Shown piece after piece: positions 32,568 to 41,433 of a DNA stretch of 64,000 nucleotides. The notes below the pieces were generated by a model. It had not been told where the DNA came from and did not search any database. It worked only from the letters and a program-made list of their open reading frames with translations. Each line of letters opens with the position of its first letter. Positions within the stretch are counted from its first letter, which is position 1. Both the position numbers and the translations under genes were made by a program. The stretch lies in the NCBI RefSeq assembly GCF_003048835.2, contig NZ_CP060705.1, positions 310,001 through 374,000 of the forward strand, written 5' to 3'. The stretch comes from Campylobacter concisus (GTDB lineage Bacteria; Campylobacterota; Campylobacteria; Campylobacterales; Campylobacteraceae).

Positions 32568-33035
32568 TTACTTTCCCTTTATATTATTTTTTGAACATTT
32601 TTCGCAAATTCCATAAAGCTGCATCATGTGACCAGTTAGTTTAAAGCCATGCTCTTTTGCAATGCTTATTTGCCTTTTTTCTATCATAGGATCTTCAAAC
32701 TCTATGATAAGGCCGCATTTTCTGCATATCATGTGGTCGTGGTGTGGCTTTGTGGCAAGCTCAAATTTCTTGCCTTGCGAACCAAAGCTGATAGATGTTA
32801 CCATCTCTGATTCTTCAAGTAAATTTAGCGTTCTATAAACGGTTGCGATGCCGATATTTAGCTCAGGGTAGGTCTCTTTTATAAAAAGATATAGCCTTTC
32901 TGGCGTAAAGTGTTCGTCGTTGTTATAAAGCGTTTTTAGCAAAATTTCACGTTGTTTTGTATATTTTAAACCATTATCGCGAAGAACTCTTTTAAATTTC
33001 TCAAGTAACGCATCGTATTCTAAATTTTCTATCAT
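32568..33035 (-). CDS. fur: Ferric uptake regulator
   Basis: 155 aa from the ATG at 33035; longer upstream starts would add residues absent from C. jejuni Fur. N-terminal winged helix ([28 protein letters not shown]) is followed by the metal-binding HHDH motif and two CxxC pairs (CRKCG, CEKC) that bind structural zinc. It represses iron uptake genes in response to Fe2+. It sits between cvpA and lysS as in C. jejuni, so it is expressed with translation genes. Confidence 0.97.
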   Translation of the reverse strand: MIENLEYDALLEKFKRVLRDNGLKYTKQREILLKTLYNNDEHFTPERLYLFIKETYPELNIGIATVYRTLNLLEESEMVTSISFGSQGKKFELATKPHHDHMICRKCGLIIEFEDPMIEKRQISIAKEHGFKLTGHMMQLYGICEKCSKNNIKGK

Positions 33036-33036
33036 C

Positions 33037-33651
33037 TCACTCCCCTTTGGTGACGTTTGTGTCGGTATTTGTGCTCGCATTTGCATCCATTGATATAAAC
33101 GCGTCAGTTTTGTTTGTATCCTTTGGTCTTGCTACCATTTCGTCTATTTCGTTTTTGATATTTTTCACATCGATATTTGTTATCCATCTGCCAGTCTCAA
33201 GTAAAAGCGGATAGACTTTGCTGTTTGTGAAATATGGCTCGGTCATTTTGTTTAGCGAAGTGCCTGACATCACGGCAACGACTGCTGAAAATGTGAGAAA
33301 AATTTTGCCACTTCCCATGACAAATCCACCAAGCCTATCTAAAAAGCCAAGCCCGCTTACTGAAACTATCTTTGATAAAAATTTACCAACCAGCAGACAA
33401 ACCAGCCAAAAAACTAGCCAAAGTCCGATAAATGCGACAAATTGTAAAAATGAAGGATTTTCAAATTTATATATATTTTTACTTATAAAACCCTCAGCCA
33501 CATCTGAAAACCTGCTAGCAACAACTAAACCGCCGATAAGTCCGATGAGCCCAAAAGTCTCTTTTATGAGGCCATTTATTATGCCCTTTATGCCCAGCAT
33601 CAAGACAAGGGCGATAATGATAATGTCAAACCAAGTTACTAAATCCATCAT
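33037..33651 (-). CDS. CvpA family membrane protein
   Basis: 204 aa with four hydrophobic segments (about residues 8-28, 31-50, 68-95 and 102-125) and the CvpA pattern [20 protein letters not shown]. The charged C-terminal tail is rich in Thr, Asn and Asp. CvpA homologues are linked to envelope stress and colicin V export in other bacteria. It overlaps the pilT-like gene by 4 bp and ends 1 bp from the fur start. Confidence 0.85.
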   Translation of the reverse strand: MMDLVTWFDIIIIALVLMLGIKGIINGLIKETFGLIGLIGGLVVASRFSDVAEGFISKNIYKFENPSFLQFVAFIGLWLVFWLVCLLVGKFLSKIVSVSGLGFLDRLGGFVMGSGKIFLTFSAVVAVMSGTSLNKMTEPYFTNSKVYPLLLETGRWITNIDVKNIKNEIDEMVARPKDTNKTDAFISMDANASTNTDTNVTKGE

Positions 33652-34781
33652 ACAGTTCCTATTAAATTTTGAAGTTCTTGCTGGCTAGTCGAGTAGGCTA
33701 GCGCATTTTCTTTTGTGATCAAGCCCTCTTTTAGCGCTTTCATCAGCGCTTGAGTCTGCGTGCTCATGCCAGTTTGTTGCTGATTTAGCTGCATTTGAGA
33801 GTAAATTTGATGCACTTTGTTTTCGCGTATCAAGTTTGATATCGCCATGTTATTTATCAAAATTTCATGCACAGCGCACCTTCCGCCGCCTATTTTTGGT
33901 ATCAGACTTTGTGAGATGACGGCAGTTAGTGAAACGCTAAGCATATTTCTTACTTGAAGCTGCTCACTTCCATCGAAGCTATCAACGATCCTATTTATAG
34001 TTTGTATGGCTGAGTTTGTGTGAAGCGTACCAAAGACTAGGTGTCCAGTCTCAGCCGCTGTAATGGCCGTAGAGATCGTCTCTCTATCCCTCATCTCGCC
34101 CACAAGTATGATATCTGGGTCCTCACGAAGTGCAAATTTTAGTGCTTTTGAGTAAGAGTGCGTGTCAGTGCCTATATTTCTATGTGAAAATAGGGCTTTT
34201 TTGTTGTTATGTACAAACTCAACTGGGTCCTCAACGGTGATGATGTGCTTTCTATAATTTAAATTTATCTCATTAAGCATCGCCGCAAGCGTTGTTGATT
34301 TACCACTGCCCGTTGGTCCAGTAACTAGGATAAGGCCCTTTTCGCGTTTGATGATATATTTAAAAATTTGTGGCGCATTTAGATCATCAAGCGAAGGTAT
34401 ATCGATAGGTATGATACGAAAAGCTGCAGCTAGATCGCCATTCATCGTGTAGTAGTAGTTGCCACGAAAGCGGCCGATATTTGGAAGCTCTATGGCAAAG
34501 TCAAGCTCTTTGTTGTTCTCAAGCTCGCTTTTTTGGGCGTCTGTGATAAGCGCGTAGCATAAATTTTCTATATCTTTGCCGCTTAGCACGCCAAATTCAA
34601 GCGGCCTTAAAGTGCCATCTATCCTTATCTGAGGCTCAGACCTTGAGACTAGGTGGAGGTCACTAGCTTTGTTAAAAACAACGGTTTTTAGAAGCGTTTG
34701 GATGTCACCAGAGAGATTGCTCTCTGATGCTTTGGCTTGAGCGTCCGAGCTTTGCGCTCTTAGTTGTTCGATTAGATCCAT
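33648..34781 (-). CDS. PilT-like secretion/retraction ATPase
   Basis: 377-aa type II/IV secretion ATPase of the PilT group. Motifs in order: ASDLHLVSRSEPQIRIDG, Walker A TGPTGSGKSTT, Asp box ITVEDPVEF, Walker B PDIILVGEMRDRETI and His box FGTLHTNSA. The C-terminus keeps the PilT-style EILINNMAISNLIRENK. No pilin or pilus assembly genes are in the window. It starts 3 bp after gatC in a housekeeping operon, so a role in retraction or DNA uptake is not evident from context. Confidence 0.9.
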   Translation of the reverse strand: MDLIEQLRAQSSDAQAKASESNLSGDIQTLLKTVVFNKASDLHLVSRSEPQIRIDGTLRPLEFGVLSGKDIENLCYALITDAQKSELENNKELDFAIELPNIGRFRGNYYYTMNGDLAAAFRIIPIDIPSLDDLNAPQIFKYIIKREKGLILVTGPTGSGKSTTLAAMLNEINLNYRKHIITVEDPVEFVHNNKKALFSHRNIGTDTHSYSKALKFALREDPDIILVGEMRDRETISTAITAAETGHLVFGTLHTNSAIQTINRIVDSFDGSEQLQVRNMLSVSLTAVISQSLIPKIGGGRCAVHEILINNMAISNLIRENKVHQIYSQMQLNQQQTGMSTQTQALMKALKEGLITKENALAYSTSQQELQNLIGTV

Positions 34782-34784
34782 ATT

Positions 34785-35072
34785 TTACTCTATGATCTTT
34801 GGCACGGCAAAAAAGTGTCCCTCGCGTGAAGGGGCGTGCTTTAAAATTTCATCGACAACGTCACTTAAATGTGGCTCATCTTCTCTTAATGGAGTGCCAC
34901 CTTTTATAGAGCTAACTACGGCCTCATCGCCGCTTAGATCAAGCTCGTTTAAAACATCGACAAAAGATACGATTTCACTTAATTGCTTCTTGATCTCTTC
35001 TCTTTTTTCATCATTAATTTGTAATGCTGAGAGTTTTTCTAATTTATTTAAAAGAGTGTCGTCTATTTGCAT
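34785..35072 (-). CDS. gatC: Glu-tRNA(Gln)/Asp-tRNA(Asn) amidotransferase subunit C
   Basis: 95 aa from the ATG at 35072, chosen because the GatC homology begins there (LLNKLEKLSALQINDEKRE). GatC stabilises the GatA-GatB interface in the amidotransferase. The C-terminal HAPSREGHFFAVPKIIE is typical. First gene of the minus-strand operon running to aroE; divergent from the gene at 35197. Confidence 0.94.
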   Translation of the reverse strand: MQIDDTLLNKLEKLSALQINDEKREEIKKQLSEIVSFVDVLNELDLSGDEAVVSSIKGGTPLREDEPHLSDVVDEILKHAPSREGHFFAVPKIIE

Positions 35073-35196
35073 TATCAAGCAACCTTTTAATTGATTTTGA
35101 GGCATTATATCACATTCAAGCTTTAATTTTGGGCTACTTTTAATTTAATTATGCTAAAATCTGCGAATTAAAATTTTTCAAAAGCAAGGAAAAACG

Positions 35197-35760
35197 TTGG
35201 CTATAAAAGAAGACTTAACCGAGATAAAAAAAGAGATCGACGCCCAAGAGCAGTTTCTTGAGAGTATGATCAAGGGAGAGCGTTTTTTTAGGAAATACAA
35301 AACTTTGCTGATCGTGCTATGCGTGGCAGCTATCGTCGCACTCATTGGATTTTACGCTAGTAAGGTTTTAAACGACAACAGAGTCGAAGAGGCAAATTTA
35401 GCCTATTCAAAGCTTATTTTAAATCCAAATGACGCAAACGCTTTAAATGTTTTAAAGGAGAAAGAGCCAAGCATGTATGCGCTTTTCTCACTTGGTCAAA
35501 TGCTCGATAAAAACGACACAAAAGGCATTAGTGAGCTTGCAAATTTAAAAGTAAATCCGATCGTAAAAGATATCATTCTTTCACAAACTGGCGATGCAAA
35601 TACTCAAATTTTAAGTGAATACAACGCACTTTTAAAAGGTTTTGAGCTTTTAAAACAAAATAAAATCAAAGAGGCAAATGTGGAATTTGACAAGATCGCA
35701 CTTGACTCACAACTACAAACTTTAGTTAAAAATCTAAAACACTATCAGGGAATAAAATAA
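35197..35760 (+). CDS. Single-pass membrane protein with TPR-like domain
   Basis: 187 aa with a TTG start. A charged N-terminal coiled segment (about residues 1-35), one transmembrane helix (about 37-57), and a helical TPR-like C-terminal domain resembling YfgM-type periplasmic proteins. A TAAAAT -10-like box lies at 35155-35160. The stop overlaps the next start by one base. It corresponds in position to Cj0397. Function unknown. Confidence 0.7.
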   Translation: MAIKEDLTEIKKEIDAQEQFLESMIKGERFFRKYKTLLIVLCVAAIVALIGFYASKVLNDNRVEEANLAYSKLILNPNDANALNVLKEKEPSMYALFSLGQMLDKNDTKGISELANLKVNPIVKDIILSQTGDANTQILSEYNALLKGFELLKQNKIKEANVEFDKIALDSQLQTLVKNLKHYQGIK

Positions 35761-36767
35761 TGAAAAAACTTACACTATTCTTGGCATTTGCCTTGGCTTT
35801 AGTTCTAAGCGGATGCGGCACAAAAAGACAATATTTTGAGCCTGCGCAAACTTCTGGTGAGATATCTTTGTCAAAAGATCTTCCTTCTTACATCAAATCA
35901 GCAAATGCAAACGGCGCAACGCTAGATAATGGCAACATCATCACTAAAAATGGGCTAAATAAAAGCGTTATCTTGCCTGAAAATTTCAACTTCTTAAATG
36001 AAAACAACGGCTTTGTCATCTCAGCTAGCATAAATGGCGATCTAAACGTTACTGATCCTAGCGGTCACAGCGTTTATAGTGGTAAATTTCCAACTGCGAT
36101 CGTAGCAGCCTCACTTGATCAAAACCAACTTGCAGCTATCAGTGCATCAAACCACATCTATCTAATCGACATAAACACAGCTACGACACTAATGGAGTAT
36201 AGCTCTTCTGACATCGCAGCGGTTGATTCAAGAGTTGTGGCACCTTACTTCATGAGCTCACTCATCGTCTATCCAGCACTAGATGGCAAAATTTACATCG
36301 TGCAAAAAGATACTGGTAGAATTTTACGCGACGTGGTCGTAAGCTCTGAAAATTTCTTTAATAACATCATATTCTTAGGCGTTGAAGGCGATAATCTAAT
36401 CGCAGCAACAGCCAAAAAACTAATCGTCATCAACCCAAGTCAAACAGTTTATTATGACGGTGAGATCAAAGATGTGCTAGTTCATAACGATGAAATTTAT
36501 ATCTTTAAAAAAGATGGCACGATAGTAAGAACAGACCTTATGCTAAAAGAGCAAAATAAGGTAAATTTCAAATTTGCTATCTTCTCAGCGGCAACTATCA
36601 TCAACAATAAGCTCTATGTCATCGAAAAAACAGGCTATGTTATAAAGACAAATTTAGACCTTAGCGGAGCTGAAATTTATGAGTTTAGCGACGAGATAAA
36701 AGATAAAAGCTTCATGGGAAATGGCGCATTTTACTACGATAATGAGTATGTTAATCTAGGGCAATGA
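35760..36767 (+). CDS. Putative lipoprotein with beta-propeller-like repeats
   Basis: 335 aa with a lipoprotein signal peptide; the lipobox cysteine is residue 19 (LVLSGCG). The mature part has repeated short beta-strand motifs (LIVYPALDGKIYIVQKDTGRI, LIVINPSQTVYYDG) typical of PQQ/BamB-like propellers. Its pairing with a YfgM-like protein resembles the yfgM-bamB arrangement of other Gram-negatives, so a BamB-like role is possible. It overlaps the next gene by 4 bp. Confidence 0.75.
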   Translation: MKKLTLFLAFALALVLSGCGTKRQYFEPAQTSGEISLSKDLPSYIKSANANGATLDNGNIITKNGLNKSVILPENFNFLNENNGFVISASINGDLNVTDPSGHSVYSGKFPTAIVAASLDQNQLAAISASNHIYLIDINTATTLMEYSSSDIAAVDSRVVAPYFMSSLIVYPALDGKIYIVQKDTGRILRDVVVSSENFFNNIIFLGVEGDNLIAATAKKLIVINPSQTVYYDGEIKDVLVHNDEIYIFKKDGTIVRTDLMLKEQNKVNFKFAIFSAATIINNKLYVIEKTGYVIKTNLDLSGAEIYEFSDEIKDKSFMGNGAFYYDNEYVNLGQ

Positions 36768-37096
36768 ACCAAAAAATTTGGGAGCTTTTTGAAGCTAAAA
36801 AGATCTTGCTAAGGGATCTAAAAAGACTTGATCTTAGCGAATTTACCAAGAAACGCTCGCTTGAGGCGTTTTTTGGTATCGATACAAAAAATTTCTACGA
36901 GATCGTTTTTTTAAGAAACGCAAAGAGCAGGCTTTTGGTCAAAGAAGCCAGCGAGATAGATGAAATTTGCACTAAATTTGAGGAGAAATTTCAAACCAAG
37001 ATCAAAAAACGTGTGATTTTTTACAACTCTCAAATTTGCTCAAAATCCCTAAACTACTTCAAAGAGCAAGGCTGGATCTGTTATGATTTTGTGTGA
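36764..37096 (+). CDS. Hypothetical protein (110 aa)
   Basis: 110-aa soluble, basic, helical protein with no known motif; it corresponds by position to Cj0395. The N-terminal half is Lys/Leu-rich (LFEAKKILLRDLKRL) and the C-terminus carries two cysteines. It overlaps the lipoprotein gene by 4 bp and coaX by 14 bp, so it is a genuine operon member. Function unknown. Confidence 0.75.
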   Translation: MNQKIWELFEAKKILLRDLKRLDLSEFTKKRSLEAFFGIDTKNFYEIVFLRNAKSRLLVKEASEIDEICTKFEEKFQTKIKKRVIFYNSQICSKSLNYFKEQGWICYDFV

Positions 37097-37712
37097 TATC
37101 GGCAACACCAACGCCTCTTTTTTGCAAAATGGCAAGATCACACACATAAAAGTTAGCGAATTTAAAAACTACAAGCCAGATGAAAAGGTCTATTTTATCT
37201 GTGTAAATGAAGAAATTTTACGCATGGTAGATAAGGATGAAATGTTTGTAAATTTAGAGTCTTACTTTGAGATAGACACGATATATCAAGGTCTCGGAGT
37301 AGATAGAAAAGCGGTTTGTTATATGATAAATGATGGCGTTATAGTAGATGCTGGAAGTGCTATCACCGTTGATATAATGGCAAACTCACTTCATCTTGGC
37401 GGTTACATCTTGCCTGGTATCGCAACTATGTTAAATGCCTATAAAAGCATCTCTCCACGCCTTGATGTGACGCTAAATTCGCAAATCGACATCGACGCAC
37501 TGCCGCAAAAAACGAGCGATGCTGTGAGTTACGGCATAATAAAGCCCATTATCACGCTCATTTCAAAGCTTGCAGGCAGCAAAAAAGTATATTTTACTGG
37601 TGGAGATGGCGACTTTTTATCTAAATTTTTTAAAAATGCCATTTGCGACAAGATGCTGATCTTTCGTGCCATGCAAAAAATAATCGATGAGAAAAAGGAA
37701 ATTTTAAAATGA
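37083..37712 (+). CDS. coaX: Type III pantothenate kinase
   Basis: 209-aa CoaX, first step of coenzyme A synthesis. Acetate/sugar-kinase-fold motifs: phosphate-binding CDIGNTNASF at the N-terminus, GLGVDRKAV, DAGSAITVDI and GGYILPGIATM. Slightly shorter than the usual 250 aa, as in other Campylobacter. It overlaps hisG by 4 bp. Confidence 0.92.
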   Translation: MILCDIGNTNASFLQNGKITHIKVSEFKNYKPDEKVYFICVNEEILRMVDKDEMFVNLESYFEIDTIYQGLGVDRKAVCYMINDGVIVDAGSAITVDIMANSLHLGGYILPGIATMLNAYKSISPRLDVTLNSQIDIDALPQKTSDAVSYGIIKPIITLISKLAGSKKVYFTGGDGDFLSKFFKNAICDKMLIFRAMQKIIDEKKEILK

Positions 37713-38323
37713 TAACAGTAGCCTTGCCAAAGGGCAGGATAGCGGAAGATACACTAGAAATTTTTAGAAAGATTTTTGGCTCGAGTTTTTTGTTTGAGGA
37801 TAGAAAACTCATCCTTGAAGAGGGAAATTTTAGATTTTTAATGGTTCGCAACCAAGATATACCAACATACGTCACCGAAGGCGCTGCAGATATCGGCGTG
37901 GTCGGCCTTGACGTCCTTGAAGAGCATAAGCCAAATGTGGTGAGGCTGCTTGATCTGCAAATAGGCAAGTGCAAGGTCTGCATCGGCATAAAAAACGAAG
38001 ATGAGCTTGATTTTTCAAGGTCTGAGCTAAAGATCGCTACAAAAATGCCAAATATCACTAGAAATTACTTTGCCAAGCTTGCCGTTGGCGTCAAGATCAT
38101 AAAGCTTTATGGCTCGATCGAGCTAGCACCGCTTGTTGGGCTAAGCGACGCGATCGTCGATGTGGTCGAAACTGGCTCAACTATGAAGCAAAATGGGCTA
38201 AAAGTAGCTGGTGATATCATGCAAAGCTCAGCTTACTTGATCGCAAATAAAAATAGTTTTATCATCAAAAAAGATGAAATTTTGGAGCTTTATCAAAAGA
38301 TAAAAGATGAAATTTCAAAGTAA
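37709..38323 (+). CDS. hisG: ATP phosphoribosyltransferase, short form
   Basis: 204-aa HisG of the short type, first step of histidine synthesis. Seen: ALPKGRIAEDTLEIF, VTEGAADIGVVGLDVL and the PRPP-binding DAIVDVVETGSTMKQNGL. It lacks the C-terminal regulatory domain of long HisG (about 300 aa). Short HisG normally needs the HisZ partner for activity, and hisZ is not in the window. Confidence 0.94.
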   Translation: MITVALPKGRIAEDTLEIFRKIFGSSFLFEDRKLILEEGNFRFLMVRNQDIPTYVTEGAADIGVVGLDVLEEHKPNVVRLLDLQIGKCKVCIGIKNEDELDFSRSELKIATKMPNITRNYFAKLAVGVKIIKLYGSIELAPLVGLSDAIVDVVETGSTMKQNGLKVAGDIMQSSAYLIANKNSFIIKKDEILELYQKIKDEISK

Positions 38324-38361
38324 AAATTTGAAAAAAAGCAAATAGCACAAATAAAGGAAAA

Positions 38362-38673
38362 ATGGTTAAGGTAAAACATTGTTGTTCTCAAATGAAAGAG
38401 GCAACGAAATTAAATTGCAAGATTCATAACAATATTTATGATTGTCCAGATGTACTTATCTCGTATTATTCTAAATTTGATGAATATGGAATTATAATTC
38501 ACGATGGTGGCACAAGTAGCATTTCAATTAAATTTTGCCCTTTTTGTGGTACAAAATTACCAAAATCAAAACGAGATAAATGGTTTGACAAAATGGAAAA
38601 ATTAGGAATAGATATTGATAATGATGAAATTCCTAAAGTATATTTAAATTATGGTTGGTGGTTGAAGAAGTGA
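38362..38673 (+). CDS. DUF6980-like small zinc-binding protein
   Basis: 103-aa cysteine-rich protein. Two Cys near the start (HCCSQM), a CPDVL segment, YGIIIHDGGTSSI, and the conserved CPFCGTKLPKSKRDKWFD. This layout matches a widespread family of unknown function that I recall as DUF6980. It is very AT-rich relative to hisG and lies alone in front of a 392-bp noncoding stretch, so it may be acquired. An immunity-like role is speculative. Confidence 0.65.
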   Translation: MVKVKHCCSQMKEATKLNCKIHNNIYDCPDVLISYYSKFDEYGIIIHDGGTSSISIKFCPFCGTKLPKSKRDKWFDKMEKLGIDIDNDEIPKVYLNYGWWLKK

Positions 38674-39065
38674 TTGAAAATTATTTTTAACTCTTTTTTA
38701 ATCAACATAAAAACTAGTTGTTGCCAATTTTAAACGGCTGCCGCATAAAAGATCTTGAGAAATTTCTATTTAACTAGATGTAAAAGCAAGATAAAATGCT
38801 TAATATTTTTTTGTCCACTCACAATGGCGGCGTGTTTTGTTAGAGTTTCTTAAGACCGAGCAGATATAACTTTGTATAAAAACAGCAAATTTGCTTTAAA
38901 TTATGCTGGTAAAATTTGATCCAAAATGGTAAATTTTATTTGATACAGTTAAAATTTAAATGGAAATAACGAGCAAATTCAGATCAAAAAATAATAATTG
39001 TTTTTGCATTTTAAATTTTTAACTTTTCTTGATAGTTAAATTCAACCCAAAACAACAAATTTAAC
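38674..39065. other. 392-bp AT-rich intergenic region without recognisable features
   Basis: No ORF, tRNA or strong terminator is seen. It lies between the plus-strand hisG/DUF6980 genes and the end of the minus-strand aminotransferase. Small palindrome AGCAAATTTGCT near 38886. It may be decayed sequence around the AT-rich insertion. Confidence 0.4.
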
Positions 39066-40391
39066 CTAAATTTTCCCGCCAAACATCTCATACATCGCTT
39101 TTTCCTCGCCCCAAAGCTCGCGGTGCTTTTTGATAGATGATTTGATAGCGTTTATGAGATAGAGCACATCCTCTTTTGTATGCGTGTAGTGCATGCTCAC
39201 CCTTACAAAACCTGGCTTTTTCTCTAAGATCTTATTCTCTTTAAGTCCAAGCAGATCAAAAGCATAAGGCCCAGCACACATCACGCCAGCGCGGCTTTGT
39301 ATGCCGTGGTTGTTACTAAGTGTTGCCGCAAAGTCATAAGGCGAAATGTCGCGCGCATTAAATGAAAAAATAGGCAGTTTTTCTGCATTTTTAGGGCCAT
39401 AAATGGTGATATCTTCGATGCTGCTAAGCTCTTTTACAAAGAAATTTGCTAGCTCATCTTCGCGAGCTTTGACGTTTTCTACTCCTACACTTGCTTGCAA
39501 GTTGTAGGCTAGGCTTGCTCGCACCAGCCCCAAGATAGATGGCGTGCCAGCCTCCTCAAGCTGCTCGGCATTTTTTATAAAAAGGTGTTTTGAGGGCGTC
39601 GCAAGTGCGATGGTACCGCCACCTGCAAAGCTTGGTATGTCGCTTGTGTAAAGCTCTTTTTTGATCGCTAAAAGCCCACAACTCCCAACTCCGCCAAGTA
39701 GCTTGTGAGGAGAGAAAAAGGCTGCGTCAAAGTATGCGGCGTCTAAAATTTCATGCGAGCTGGTTGCTGCGCAGTCAAATGCCACCACCCCGCCAAATTT
39801 TTTAACGAGCGAGTAAATTCTCTTGTAGTCGGTTTTTACGCCCGTGACGTTTGAGGCGGCGCTAAAGCAGGCGATGATCTTTCTTTTTGCGTTTAGTTTT
39901 AGCGTCCTCTCAAGCATCACATAGTCTATCTCGCCGTTTTCATCAAGTGTTATGCGCTCGCAGTCGCAAAGCCCCTCGCGAAAGCTGATCTCGTTTGAGT
40001 GGTGCTCATATGGGCCAACAAGCACTAGTGGTAAATTTACGCTTCTTAAATTTGCTTCGCCTATCAAGGCTCTTGTCGTTGGCGGCAGATAAATTCCTAT
40101 TATCTCCTGAAATTTCTTTATCGCAGCCGTTGCGCCTTGACCAGTTGCAATGAGATAAAAGCTATCATCAAGCCCCAAAAGCTCCTTTAACTCAGTCCTT
40201 GCGTTTTCGTAGCGTTTTTGCGTTAGCACGGCGCTTGAACTGCTGTCTGAGTGAGTGTTTGCGTAGGTTTTTAAAAATTTTGAAATTTCATCTTCGATAG
40301 GTGCATAGGCAAGGCCTGAGGCCGTGTAGTCAAAATAGTAAATTCCATCTTTTAAAATGATATTTTTTCTTACTTCATCTATGGTTGGCAC
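39066..40391 (-). CDS. Class V aminotransferase, cysteine-desulfurase-like
   Basis: 441-aa PLP enzyme of the SufS/CsdA group. Seen: YFDYTASGLA at the N-terminus, the PLP-site lysine in AAFFSPHKLLGGVGSCG, and the conserved cysteine in QSRAGVMCAGPYAF, equivalent to the persulfide cysteine of group II desulfurases. It is the distal gene of the fdhD-modE-62 aa cluster. In E. coli IscS passes sulfur to FdhD to sulfurate the formate dehydrogenase molybdenum/tungsten centre; this enzyme could serve that role, or selenide/sulfur supply, which is inference. Confidence 0.75.
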   Translation of the reverse strand: MPTIDEVRKNIILKDGIYYFDYTASGLAYAPIEDEISKFLKTYANTHSDSSSSAVLTQKRYENARTELKELLGLDDSFYLIATGQGATAAIKKFQEIIGIYLPPTTRALIGEANLRSVNLPLVLVGPYEHHSNEISFREGLCDCERITLDENGEIDYVMLERTLKLNAKRKIIACFSAASNVTGVKTDYKRIYSLVKKFGGVVAFDCAATSSHEILDAAYFDAAFFSPHKLLGGVGSCGLLAIKKELYTSDIPSFAGGGTIALATPSKHLFIKNAEQLEEAGTPSILGLVRASLAYNLQASVGVENVKAREDELANFFVKELSSIEDITIYGPKNAEKLPIFSFNARDISPYDFAATLSNNHGIQSRAGVMCAGPYAFDLLGLKENKILEKKPGFVRVSMHYTHTKEDVLYLINAIKSSIKKHRELWGEEKAMYEMFGGKI

Positions 40392-40476
40392 GATTTTCCT
40401 TTTGGTTAAAAGCGTGATTATAATGAAATTTTGTATAAAGTGAGGTTACAAGCGGGCAGGGCGCCCACTCGCGTGA

Positions 40477-40665
40477 TTATTTGTTTAAGAAGTTTTTTTC
40501 TAACCACTCGTTAGCTTTTGCTTCACTCTCAAATCTTTGGCTCTTAGCAACTTGGTTTGCACCCTCATAAAAACGGATACGAATGCCGTCTTGAACGCTA
40601 TCGATCTTGATTCTAGTGATCTTATCTTTGTTTAGATAAGTCCTGTCGTTTAGTTTTACATACAT
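40477..40665 (-). CDS. Hypothetical small protein (62 aa)
   Basis: 62 aa with a beta-rich N-terminus (YVKLNDRTYLNKDKITRI) and a helical C-terminus (EAKANEWLEKNFL). Good ribosome-binding site (AAAGGAGAAAAC). It lies between the modE-like gene (24 bp away) and the aminotransferase (85 bp). No family recognised; probably a conserved member of this FDH accessory operon. Confidence 0.65.
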   Translation of the reverse strand: MYVKLNDRTYLNKDKITRIKIDSVQDGIRIRFYEGANQVAKSQRFESEAKANEWLEKNFLNK

Positions 40666-40689
40666 GTTTTCTCCTTTTAAAAATTTGGT

Positions 40690-41433
40690 TTATTTTTTAT
40701 CGTTTTTCTTTTCGTCTTGTTTTAAAAATAGCTCTTTAAAGCGCTTATTTGCATAGTCTTCGATGTCGTTTTGAAGCTGTTTATAGGCGTTTATGAGCTC
40801 ATGAGCTCTATCATTTAGCGTAGTGCCAGCACTATCTCCGCCACCTTGCTTGGTCGTAAAGAGATCTTCTTTTAAATTTTTTTGCAAAATTTGTAGATGC
40901 GACCAGCATTTTTTATAGTTCATACCTAAAATTTCAGCTGCCTTTGATATCGAGCCAACCTCGGCTATAACGTCTAAAACTTCGGTTTTACCCTTGCCAA
41001 ATATAAGCTCGCCCTCGTCGTTTTCTATCCAAGTCTTTGTCTTTACTCTCATCTTTTTGCCTTTCTTTTCCTTAAAACAGCCTAGCTGACAGTACTTCAC
41101 GTCAAAGCCGTAGTCTCTAAGCGTCGAGCGCATGGTCTTTAGGCCACCGCTAGCTGCCGCCATATCCCTTGCATCTTTGCAAAAAACTCTGCCCTTTTCG
41201 TCGCTTACTTCTTTTAGTTTTAGTGACAATGTAAATTTACCGCGGTCTTTATCAAGAGCGCCAAACTGGCCAAGCTCGCAGTTGTCTATCTTGATGCCAA
41301 GTCTGGTCGCCTCATCGCTCACTTCGCCAACTTCTATGCCAAGCTTATTTGCGATCTTAAAAGCCGTGCCGCAGTCAAGTTTGCCGCTTTTATTTAGCGT
41401 TTGTTTTATTAACTCTTCTAAATTTTTACTCAT
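40690..41433 (-). CDS. ModE-like transcription regulator without molbindin domains
   Basis: 247 aa from ATG 41433, overlapping fdhD by 8 bp; a longer frame extends upstream into fdhD. The ModE winged helix is C-terminal (about residues 145-235): EVLDVIAEVGSISKAAEILG, NYKKCWSHLQILQ, and GGGDSAGTTLN. Instead of MOP/molbindin domains it has two copies of an about 46-residue N-terminal module, each with Cys 31-32 residues before a CxLGxF motif (CELGQF, CQLGCF). Likely controls formate dehydrogenase or Mo/W genes; the effector is unknown. Confidence 0.8.
   Translation of the reverse strand: MSKNLEELIKQTLNKSGKLDCGTAFKIANKLGIEVGEVSDEATRLGIKIDNCELGQFGALDKDRGKFTLSLKLKEVSDEKGRVFCKDARDMAAASGGLKTMRSTLRDYGFDVKYCQLGCFKEKKGKKMRVKTKTWIENDEGELIFGKGKTEVLDVIAEVGSISKAAEILGMNYKKCWSHLQILQKNLKEDLFTTKQGGGDSAGTTLNDRAHELINAYKQLQNDIEDYANKRFKELFLKQDEKKNDKK

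Noticed and set aside
40440-40470. GC-rich hairpin between the 62-aa gene and the aminotransferase as a terminator
   Set aside because: It contains GGGCGCCC but lacks a T-run, so it was not called; it may still reduce read-through.
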